A stretch of 12,734 nucleotides of DNA from DASUUI01 sp964577965 (GTDB lineage: Bacteria; Gemmatimonadota; Gemmatimonadetes; Gemmatimonadales; Gemmatimonadaceae): the NCBI GenBank assembly GCA_964577965.1, contig CAZOAT010000073.1, forward strand, positions 1 to 12,734, given 5' to 3'. The translations under genes and the position numbers were made by a program. Position 1 is the first letter of the stretch; every line of letters starts with the position of its first letter. Below, in pieces: positions 1 to 5,506 of this stretch. The notes beneath the pieces are model-generated. The model did no database searches and was not told the DNA's origin. It worked only from the letters and a program-made list of their open reading frames with translations.

Positions 1-185
1 AGGAGGCCCGCAGCCGGACGCAGCTCTCGAAGCGCCGGCGCCGGGTCCCACATGCGGAAGGCCTCTGTGAAGAAGCCTGTTCGATCGCCTTCGCTCAGAA
101 GCCGCTGAGCTACCTCGACCCAGTGACGCTGATAGTCCGCACGCTGCCAGAGACCTAGCGGGCGCGAGGGGCTCGTCTCCTCCGC
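1..185 (-). CDS. Coding-like fragment at left edge, no start codon seen, unidentified
   Basis: Reading the minus strand from 185 to the window edge gives an open frame of about 61 codons that looks like real protein, with stretches such as LWQRADYQRHW and DRTGFFTEAFRMW. It is preceded by an in-frame TAG at 186-188. No ATG, GTG or TTG start precedes the protein-like part; the first ATG is at 51-53, too late to include it. The fragment therefore looks like the remainder of a gene that lost its 5' end, or a gene entered by a frameshift upstream. The spacing of the LW, DY and HW residues loosely recalls small immunity-type proteins, but this is too weak to name it. A competing frame at 155-340 on the same strand is Arg-rich and not protein-like. 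Confidence is low. Confidence 0.3.
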
Positions 186-352
186 CTAACGTGATTGGAG
201 TTTAGCTGCGGCGCCGTCAGCTTGTGCTGCAGCGGGTCAAGTAATTGCCGCTTCCTTGTCGTGTGACGCTCGGTGTTGCACTTCAAACTTGACCTCAGAT
301 CTCGGCGGGGCGCTGCCGCAGCCGCGACGGGCGTCTGCACGCCCCGAATGCA

Positions 353-391
353 GGCCGCCCCGGAAGCGCGACACGCGCTCCCGGGGCGGCC
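353..391 (-). terminator. Strong GC-rich hairpin after the S8 peptidase gene
   Basis: Arms 353-370 and 374-391 pair over 18 positions with one A/C mismatch around a 3-nt loop. The hairpin starts 18 nt after the peptidase stop codon in the direction of transcription. No U-tract follows on the minus strand, so this is a GC-rich hairpin terminator or an mRNA 3'-end stabiliser rather than a classic intrinsic terminator. Confidence 0.6.
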
Positions 392-408
392 TTCCCAATG
401 AGGGTCGG

Positions 409-2157
409 TCAGTAACTGACCGTCACATCGGCGGAACAGGTCGAAGTGCCCGCGTTACATACGTGGTACGTCACCGAGCCGCCGCCGCGCCCGAGGTTGT
501 CCGTGGTGGACGTGCCCGAGACGGACTTCAGGAAGCTGCCATTCCTGAACACATCCACGCTGGACGTCGCGCCCGTCCAGTTGAGTGACGCGGTGGTGAC
601 ACCGCGGAGCTTGGACGTGCTCACGTTCAAGTTGATGCCGGTGGACGGAGCGGTAACCGTGACGCTCTGCGCCTGGCTACCCGTCGCGCCGTCGTCATCC
701 GTGACGGTCAGCGTCACCGTGCGAGTGCCGCCCGACGCGTACGTCTTGTTCACCGTCACGCCGCTGCCGGTGGTGCCGTCGCCGAAGTTCCACGCGTACG
801 ACGTGATGTTCCCATCGCTGTCGCTCGAGCCGCTGCCATTGAAGCTGCAGGCGAGGTCGGTGCAGCTGTAGGTGAACGACGCCGTAGGCGGCTGGTTGGT
901 CGGGTCACCGCCACCTCCGGCGCCGATGAAGAGCGTGTACAGGAGTCGATTCGGCGTGCCGTTGCTCACGCTCCGGCTGTGGAGCGAGATCTTGTTGAGC
1001 GAGGCGTTGTTGACCAGCGCCTGCGCCACCTGTGCCGGTGAGGCCGAGGAGTTGGCCGTGAGGTAGAGCGCGGCCGCGCCGGTCACGTGCGGTGCCGACA
1101 TCGACGTGCCACTGATGGTGTTCGTCGCTGTGTTGCTCGTGTACCACGCCGACGTCACGCCGACGCCCGGCGCGAGGATATCGACGCAGGGCCCGTAATT
1201 GGAGAACGAGGCCTCGCTGTCACTGCTGTTCGTAGCACCTACCGTGATCGCGTTCGGCGCGCCCCCAGGGCTTTGCTTGCAGGCATCCTGCGGTCGGCCG
1301 AGGAAGTCACCGTTGCCGGCGGAGACGGAATAGTTGACGCCCGCGGCGATGGAGTTCTCCACGGCGTCGCGAAGTGACTGCACATCGCCGTATCCAAGGC
1401 TCATATTCACGACCGCCGGGCGGAGGCCGTTGGCCGCGACCCAATCGACGGCGGCGATGGCCATCGAAACCTGGCCGCCGCCATTGCAGTTCACAACGCG
1501 GGCCGCCCAGATCGGCGCGCCCTTGGCGACGCCCCACGTCGCCCCGGCGGCAGTGCCGGCGACGTGCGTGCCGTGCCCGTGGCAGTCTTCGGCGCTCCCG
1601 TGGCCATCGCCCACGAAATCACCGTTCGCGCCATTCGGCACGTACTGCACGCGCCCACCGAAGTCGTTGTGCGACTTCCGCACGCCCGTATCGAAGATGT
1701 AGACGTTCGTGCCGGACCCGTTGTTGTTGTACGTGTAGGTCCCGCTCAACGGCAGGTCACGCTGGTCGACGCGATCGAGTCCCCACGTGGCGCTTGTCTG
1801 CGTCGTCTGGTGCAGCACCGCCGCCGCATCCGGCTCGACATACGCCACGTTTGGATTGCGGCGGATCCCGTCGAGTGCCGTCGCCGGCAGCGAGGCCGCC
1901 ATCCCCTTGATTGCCGTGCCGTACGTGAAGTGGAGTTCTCCGCCGCCTTGGGCGACGAGGGAACGGGCGAGGCCGGGGACATCGGTGACGCCGTCCTGAA
2001 AGACGACGATCACCCGTTCAGCCTGGCGGGCAATGCCCTGTTCGGGGGCCAGATTGGCCAGTTCGGGGGCCAGTGGAGCGGTCGGCGGGACCGACTCACC
2101 GCACGCGGCGAGCACAAGGCTCACGGCGACGGCGGAGAATGCTGCGATCCTACGCAT
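409..2157 (-). CDS. S8 family (proteinase K-like) serine peptidase with PKD domain, lipoprotein
   Basis: A secreted subtilase of 582 residues. The start is the ATG at 2155-2157, preceded by AGGAG at 7 nt; a longer frame from 2196 would put 13 residues ahead of a good signal peptide. Residues 1-19 form a lipoprotein signal ending LVLAAC (Cys19), so the product is probably anchored in a membrane or exported. Residues about 47-112 resemble an inhibitor I9 propeptide. The catalytic triad is visible as Asp156 (IFDTG), His195 (GHGTHVAG) and Ser352 (GTSMSAPH), with Asn282 as oxyanion residue. The DCHGHGTH context is typical of the proteinase K subgroup. A PKD domain follows at about 422-503 (WNFGDG at 456-461), then a C-terminal Fn3-like beta domain at about 508-582 with a Cys pair. 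It likely degrades extracellular protein. It is monocistronic. Confidence in family is very high; substrate is unknown. Confidence 0.96.
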   Translation of the reverse strand: MRRIAAFSAVAVSLVLAACGESVPPTAPLAPELANLAPEQGIARQAERVIVVFQDGVTDVPGLARSLVAQGGGELHFTYGTAIKGMAASLPATALDGIRRNPNVAYVEPDAAAVLHQTTQTSATWGLDRVDQRDLPLSGTYTYNNNGSGTNVYIFDTGVRKSHNDFGGRVQYVPNGANGDFVGDGHGSAEDCHGHGTHVAGTAAGATWGVAKGAPIWAARVVNCNGGGQVSMAIAAVDWVAANGLRPAVVNMSLGYGDVQSLRDAVENSIAAGVNYSVSAGNGDFLGRPQDACKQSPGGAPNAITVGATNSSDSEASFSNYGPCVDILAPGVGVTSAWYTSNTATNTISGTSMSAPHVTGAAALYLTANSSASPAQVAQALVNNASLNKISLHSRSVSNGTPNRLLYTLFIGAGGGGDPTNQPPTASFTYSCTDLACSFNGSGSSDSDGNITSYAWNFGDGTTGSGVTVNKTYASGGTRTVTLTVTDDDGATGSQAQSVTVTAPSTGINLNVSTSKLRGVTTASLNWTGATSSVDVFRNGSFLKSVSGTSTTDNLGRGGGSVTYHVCNAGTSTCSADVTVSY

Positions 2158-2186
2158 CGAGGAACTCCTGCACGGGTGGGGAAATC

Positions 2187-2205
2187 CCCCCCGCATCTCG
2201 GGGGG
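2187..2205 (-). promoter_or_regulatory. G/C-run hairpin in the S8 peptidase leader
   Basis: Six Cs at 2187-2192 face six Gs at 2200-2205 across a 7-nt loop. In the mRNA this gives a C6/G6 stem followed by AUUU, ending 29 nt before the start codon and upstream of the AGGAG ribosome site. A second small stem (GCCGG/CCGGC) lies just upstream around 2205-2222. The pair could influence translation or act as an attenuator; no ligand-binding fold is recognised. Confidence 0.4.
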
Positions 2206-2279
2206 CCGGCCACACGACCGGCGTGGAAGCGCACTGCCGCACCCAAATGGCGGATGCCGACCCGTTCGGGCCGCACGCT

Positions 2280-2308
2280 ATCGTACGGCTTGTGCCGGTG
2301 GGCCGCAA
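2280..2308 (-). promoter_or_regulatory. Sigma-70-type promoter of the S8 peptidase gene
   Basis: Read on the minus strand, TTGCGG (2303-2308) and TACGAT (2280-2285) are separated by exactly 17 nt. Both match the housekeeping consensus at most positions. Transcription would begin near 2273, giving a leader of about 115 nt that contains the two hairpins before the start codon. Confidence 0.5.
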
Positions 2309-2412
2309 CTGGTGATCGGTGAACAAATACTCGTGCCGGTGCGCCGGCGCCTCGTCGCGCAGGAACCACGCGTAACCTTCGTTATGCGGTGCGGCCGGGC
2401 TCTGTCCCCCGT

Positions 2413-2487
2413 CTACCGACCGAGCACGAGCAGCACACCGGCCGCGATCGCGAGAATGGCCATGCGAAGGTCATCTGTGTGTGACAT
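2413..2487 (-). CDS. Possible 24-residue single-span membrane peptide
   Basis: ATG at 2485-2487 to TAG at 2413-2415 encodes a 24-residue peptide. It has a polar N-terminus (MSHTDDLR) and then an uninterrupted hydrophobic run, AILAIAAGVLLVLG, long enough for one membrane helix. Only a weak AGGT lies upstream. It sits between the helicase-like remnant and the S8 peptidase promoter in a gene-poor stretch. It could be a true small membrane protein, a toxin-like peptide, or chance. Confidence is low. Confidence 0.22.
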   Translation of the reverse strand: MSHTDDLRMAILAIAAGVLLVLGR

Positions 2488-2509
2488 GCGCTGTGTCGAC
2501 CTGACGGCT

Positions 2510-2558
2510 GCGAATGAGCCGTGCGGCCTCGCGAGTCACGCCGCGTCGGCTCATTCGC
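2510..2558 (-). terminator. Long imperfect hairpin downstream of the helicase-like remnant
   Basis: GCGAATGAGCC (2510-2520) and GGCTCATTCGC (2548-2558) are a perfect 11-nt inverted repeat. An inner GCGGC/GCCGC stem (2523-2527 with 2540-2544) extends it with a one-base bulge. On the minus strand it begins 12 nt after the last stop codon of the remnant at 2571. It is best read as that gene's former terminator. There is no U-tract, and an element-end or protein-binding site is an alternative. Confidence 0.35.
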
Positions 2559-2570
2559 GGGTTAAGCAGA

Positions 2571-2958
2571 CTATCGAATCGGAATGCATTGCAGGTCAAC
2601 GGCCGTGTCGATAGGCCCGGCGAAGTGCTTCCGCACCTTTACGCCGGTGACTCACGCGTGCCCATCCTCGAGGATCGTGAGCTTGCGAGACGCGCGAACT
2701 TCGGCGACCCGATCCTGCACGAAGTCCACGCCAGTCGTTCCCATGCAGCGGCGTAGTCACAGTGACGCCTGAGTCAACTCGCTCGCGGAGAGCATCCATC
2801 ACGTCGTTCACGAACGTGAGCTCAGTCATCTTTGTCTTCCCGGCACTAGTCGGCATCTTCAAGACCAGCGACGAGGTGCCGTTCAATAATCCCTTTTCAA
2901 GACGTCCGGGTCGTGCCACAAGGACCCCATCGCAGCTGAATCGGCTCGTGAGGATGAC
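2571..2958 (-). pseudogene. Decayed remnant with helicase Walker A motif
   Basis: Two protein-like segments lie in different minus-strand frames. The first, open from 2958 to about 2740, contains LEKGLLNG, then SLVLKMPTSAGKTKM (Walker A at 2833-2856) and TELTFVND. Together these closely resemble motif I of DEAD/DEAH-box superfamily 2 helicases. The second frame, about 2750 to 2571, reads TGVDFVQDRVAEVRASRK and, beyond an in-frame TGA (2652-2654), VRKHFAGPIDTAVDL, ending with TAG at 2571. An in-frame TAG at 2959-2961 closes the upstream side. A full helicase is several hundred residues longer, so the middle has been lost and at least one frameshift and one nonsense change accumulated. Remnant status is well supported. 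The helicase identity rests on motif I alone, and the second segment need not come from the same gene. Confidence 0.5.
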
Positions 2959-2961
2959 CTA

Positions 2962-3199
2962 TTGCACCGACTTGGGGCATGGTTGAGAACGAGTGGGTCG
3001 TAGAGGGTGATCACGGGAGCTGATTGCGAGTCGCAGCACCGGCCCGTAGCGAAAAGTCTGTGCGTAAATCTACGAGTGACATTTCCCGATCCGCCGTGAA
3101 ACGGCTCGCGGTGGCACCCGGCGGAACCCTAGCAGAAACGCCCGGCAACGTGCCAGGCGTTCTTACGCCACAAACCAATACACTACAAGGACTTACTCA
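2962..3199. other. Gene-poor intergenic stretch
   Basis: No reading frame here looks like protein on either strand. The only structured element is the hairpin at 3134-3164, described separately. The stretch links the helicase-like remnant with the duplicated 3' end of tRNA-Pro. Confidence 0.5.
3134..3164. terminator. Bidirectional terminator-like hairpin
   Basis: AACGCCCGGCA (3137-3147) pairs with TGCCAGGCGTT (3151-3161) around a 3-nt loop, with one C/A mismatch. T-rich bases follow on the plus strand (TTCTT), and GTTTCT follows on the minus strand. It lies about 36 nt beyond the copied tRNA-Pro 3' end at 3200-3219, so it may be the terminator of an earlier version of that tRNA locus. Confidence 0.45.
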
Positions 3200-3219
3200 A
3201 TCGGGACGGCGGGATTTGA
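3200..3219 (-). repeat. 20-nt copy of the tRNA-Pro 3' end (att-like)
   Basis: Positions 3200-3219 are identical to 3316-3335, which covers the 3' T-arm half, acceptor strand and discriminator base of tRNA-Pro plus one flanking base. Identity stops abruptly after base 3219. A short direct copy of a tRNA 3' end lying just downstream of the intact gene is the classic footprint of tyrosine-recombinase integration. No integrase is present in the window, so this is probably a scar. Confidence 0.6.
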
Positions 3220-3282
3220 CCGGCAATGCCGCGAGCCGCAGGCGAGCGGCGGCGGAAAGAAGCCCGGCGGCCCGAAAGCAAC

Positions 3283-3309
3283 AAGGAGCAGGCGCCAGGC
3301 CTGCTCCTT
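3283..3309 (-). terminator. Terminator of tRNA-Pro
   Basis: AAGGAGCAGGC (3283-3293) and GCCTGCTCCTT (3299-3309) form a perfect 11-bp stem with a 5-nt loop, 7 nt beyond the tRNA 3' end. On the minus strand it is followed by GTTGCTTT. The plus strand also ends in TTTT, so it may work in both directions. Confidence 0.75.
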
Positions 3310-3316
3310 TTGCGTA

Positions 3317-3390
3317 TCGGGACGGCGGGATTTGAACCCGCGACCCCCTGAACCCCATTCAGGTGCGCTACCGGACTGCGCTACGTCCCG
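3317..3390 (-). tRNA. tRNA-Pro(GGG)
   Basis: A complete 74-nt cloverleaf on the minus strand: acceptor CGGGACG/CGTCCCG, D-arm GCGC/GCGC, anticodon arm CCTGA/TCAGG with loop ATGGGGT (anticodon GGG), T-arm GCGGG/CCCGC with TTCAAAT, and discriminator A. CCA is not encoded. A -10-like TAGATT lies at 3401-3406, giving a leader of only a few bases. Partial copies flank this gene on both sides, and it is the only intact copy here. Confidence 0.95.
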
Positions 3391-3414
3391 CTGAAGCAAC
3401 AATCTACTGCAATG

Positions 3415-3445
3415 CCTGATCGGGTCGCGTGCGACCCCCTGATCC
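3415..3445. repeat. Palindrome flanked by CCTGATC direct repeats
   Basis: GGGTCGC (3422-3428) and GCGACCC (3431-3437) form a perfect 7-bp inverted repeat with a 2-nt centre. CCTGATC occurs on both sides (3415-3421 and 3438-3444). One arm is also the first part of a 12-nt match to the variable region and anticodon stem of tRNA-Pro. This links the palindrome to the interrupted tRNA copy. Confidence 0.55.
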
Positions 3446-3546
3446 GAGACGGAGCGGCGCGACGTCGAGGACGCTGCCGCACGCGACTCCGGAGCGCGCG
3501 GCAGCCACCCCATTCAGGTGCGCTACCGGACTGCGCTACGTCCCGC
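3431..3546 (-). pseudogene. Interrupted partial copy of tRNA-Pro(GGG)
   Basis: Positions 3507-3546 repeat 3352-3391 of the intact gene without mismatch (40 nt: acceptor 5' strand, D-arm and anticodon arm up to the last loop base). Positions 3431-3442 repeat 3340-3351 (12 nt: 3' anticodon stem and variable region). In the intact gene these blocks touch; here 64 bp separate them, so the break falls at the loop/stem boundary after tRNA position 38. The T-arm and 3' acceptor strand are missing. The upstream motif TGCAGTAGATT is copied too (3555-3565 versus 3401-3411), so the fragment may still be transcribed. It cannot form a working tRNA. Confidence 0.75.
3473..3505. repeat. Hairpin inside the 64-bp insert of the tRNA-Pro copy
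   Basis: GCTGCCGC (3473-3480) and GCGGCAGC (3498-3505) are perfectly complementary. A few further pairs form inside around CTCCGGAG. It fills most of the insert and directly abuts the anticodon-arm end of the copied tRNA half. Confidence 0.6.
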
Positions 3547-3574
3547 CAAGAACCAATCTACTGCACCGGCCGCG

Positions 3575-3610
3575 AACGATCACGTAACTCGCAACGATCA
3601 CGCAACTCGC
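3575..3610. repeat. Two tandem 18-bp repeats
   Basis: AACGATCACGTAACTCGC at 3575-3592 is followed at once by a second unit at 3593-3610 differing only by T to C at the eleventh base. It lies between the tRNA-Pro copy and the SulP gene. Function unknown; a short slippage product or a pair of binding sites are both possible. Confidence 0.7.
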
Positions 3611-3669
3611 GGTGAATCTTAAATTTACCTGTTTACGGCAACGCGGACAACTCGCGAGCGGACGGGAAT

Positions 3670-5388
3670 TCACTCCGCGACGTATCGCTCACGCGCCACC
3701 GTCGGCTCGGCACCCGTCGGCGGCGCCACTTCCGCGATCCCGAGCATCCGCCGGGCCCTGTTCAGCGCGTCGTCGATGTTCCCGAACACGTTCTCCGACC
3801 CGATCTCCTCGAGCACTGCCGAGCCCGTGAGCGCCACGAGCGGCTGCATGTGCACGTCGGAGAGAAGCACCTCCGTCCCGTCGCGCCGGCTGCGGTGCAC
3901 CACGTCTTTCAGCGCGTGCATCCCAGTTGAATCAAGGGCGAGCACGCCGCGCATCCGCACGATCAGCACCTTCGGCTTCCCTGCCACCAGTGCAAGCGTG
4001 TCCTTGAACGTCTCGGCAGCACCGAAGAAGAACGGACCATTGATCTCGTAGATCTCAACACCCTCCGGAATCGCGCGTCGGCTCACGGAGTTGGGATCCG
4101 GCACATCGCCTGTGAAATCGTCCTGCAGCTCCCTGGTCACGACGCTGACGTTCGTCACCTCCGACATCCGCCGGATGAACAGGAACGCCGCCAGCACCAT
4201 CCCGACCTCGATGGCCACGGTGAGGTCCACGAGCACCGTGAGCGTGAACGTCGTGAGCAGCACCGCGACGTCACTCTTCGGCGATCGCATCTCGGACCTG
4301 AACGTGCGCCACTCACTCATGTGATAGGCGACGACGACAAGGATGGCAGAGAGTGTCGCCATCGGGATGAGCGACGCCCAGCGCCCGAATGCGACGGTGA
4401 TCAGCAGCAGCACGACCGCGTGCACCATTCCCGCCACCGGCGTCCGCCCACCGTTCTTCACGTTCGTCGCCGTTCGCGCGATGGCCCCCGTTGCGGGCAT
4501 CCCCCCGAAGATCGGCGTCACAATGTTCGCGACCCCCTGCGCCACGAGCTCCATGTTCGAGCGGTGACGCCCGCCGATCATCCCGTCGGCCACTACGGCG
4601 GACAGCAGCGACTCCACTGCCCCGAGCAACGCGATCGTGAACGCGGGGCTCACCAGCGCAAGCACCTCGGCGAACCCGATGCGCGGCAACCGCGCCTCCG
4701 GCAGCGACGTCGCGATCTCCCCGAAGCGCGAGCCGATCGTATCGACCGGAAGGTTGAGCAGGTGCGCCAACGCGGTCGTGACGACCAGCGCCACGAACGG
4801 AGCTGGAACCCGCCGGCTGAGCCGCGGCCACCACACGATGATCGCCACAGCTGTCACCGCGAGTGCAACCGCAAACGGATTTATGGCTGTCGCCTGCGCG
4901 TACGCCGTCCACTTGCCGATGAAATCCGGAGGGACTGCTCCAACGTTCAACCCGAGGAAATCACGGATCTCGCCGGAAAAAATGATGACGGCGATCCCGC
5001 TGGTGAAACCGGTCACCACCGGATGCGGGATGAACTTGATCGCGCCACCGAAACCGGCGAGGCCGAAGACGACGAGCAGGACCCCGGCCATCATCGTCGC
5101 CACGATCAGTCCGTCTATGCCGTACTGCTGCACGATTCCGTACACGATCACGACGAACGCCCCGGTCGGGCCGCCGATCTGAACGCGCGATCCGCCAAGG
5201 GCTGAGATGATCAGCCCTGCGATGATCGCCGTCCACAGCCCACGGCCCGGCGTGACCCCGCTGGCGATGGCGAACGCGATCGCCAGCGGAAGGGCGACGA
5301 TCCCCACAATCACGCCCGCGATCACGTCGCTCCTGAACTGTGCCCGATCGTAGGACTGCATGACCGTGAACAGCTTCGGTACCAGCAT
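3670..5388 (-). CDS. SulP family anion permease with C-terminal STAS domain
   Basis: A 572-residue inner-membrane transporter of the SLC26/SulP family, which carries sulfate, bicarbonate or dicarboxylates by proton or sodium symport. I chose the ATG at 5386-5388 because MLVPKLFTVMQSYDR matches the usual SulP N-terminus; a TTG five codons upstream is possible, and neither has a clear ribosome site. Residues about 20-400 hold many hydrophobic spans, including ALPLAIAFAIASGVTPGRG and the conserved IGGPTGAFVV. The STAS domain occupies about 442-550, with LDSTG around 486 carrying the conserved serine position. Length is normal and no frameshift is seen. No carbonic anhydrase or sulfate-assimilation gene adjoins it, so the substrate cannot be assigned. 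Family call is very secure. Confidence 0.95.
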   Translation of the reverse strand: MLVPKLFTVMQSYDRAQFRSDVIAGVIVGIVALPLAIAFAIASGVTPGRGLWTAIIAGLIISALGGSRVQIGGPTGAFVVIVYGIVQQYGIDGLIVATMMAGVLLVVFGLAGFGGAIKFIPHPVVTGFTSGIAVIIFSGEIRDFLGLNVGAVPPDFIGKWTAYAQATAINPFAVALAVTAVAIIVWWPRLSRRVPAPFVALVVTTALAHLLNLPVDTIGSRFGEIATSLPEARLPRIGFAEVLALVSPAFTIALLGAVESLLSAVVADGMIGGRHRSNMELVAQGVANIVTPIFGGMPATGAIARTATNVKNGGRTPVAGMVHAVVLLLITVAFGRWASLIPMATLSAILVVVAYHMSEWRTFRSEMRSPKSDVAVLLTTFTLTVLVDLTVAIEVGMVLAAFLFIRRMSEVTNVSVVTRELQDDFTGDVPDPNSVSRRAIPEGVEIYEINGPFFFGAAETFKDTLALVAGKPKVLIVRMRGVLALDSTGMHALKDVVHRSRRDGTEVLLSDVHMQPLVALTGSAVLEEIGSENVFGNIDDALNRARRMLGIAEVAPPTGAEPTVARERYVAE

Positions 5389-5437
5389 CGTTCGGGTGTT
5401 CAAATTGGTCGGGCTGATTGCCGGACGGCGCCTGGCT

Positions 5438-5477
5438 GGATCACCGGCAGGCGGCCATCAGTGGCGCCCGGCGATCC
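5438..5477 (-). terminator. Imperfect hairpin between phosphoesterase and SulP genes
   Basis: GGATCACCGG (5438-5447) and CCGGCGATCC (5468-5477) pair except for one A/C mismatch. They lie about 30 nt after the phosphoesterase stop codon in the direction of transcription. A large loop and the lack of a U-tract make it a weak terminator candidate. Confidence 0.35.
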
Positions 5478-5506
5478 GAGGGAGTCCGACTCTGCGGCTC
5501 ACGCCC

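Noticed and set aside
2159..2413. Open minus-strand frame containing NEGYAWFLRDEAPAHRHEY
   Set aside because: It looks mildly protein-like, but it overlaps the peptidase promoter and leader, has no convincing start and matches no family I recognise.
184..2567. Integron attC-like cores GCCTAAC (184-190) and GTTAAGC (2561-2567)
   Set aside because: Neither has a complementary partner core at attC distance, and no integron integrase is present.
1564..2614. Long plus-strand frames opposite and beyond the S8 peptidase
   Set aside because: They overlap a certain gene and show antisense-type composition, with no recognisable domain.
3443..3506. Group I intron or archaeal-type tRNA intron in the tRNA-Pro copy
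   Set aside because: 64 nt is far too short for a group I intron, the 3' half of the tRNA is missing, and no bulge-helix-bulge motif is evident.
4321..5205. Long plus-strand open frame opposite the SulP gene
   Set aside because: Its product is dominated by Arg, His and Asp with no fold-like pattern, as expected for the antisense of a high-GC membrane protein gene.
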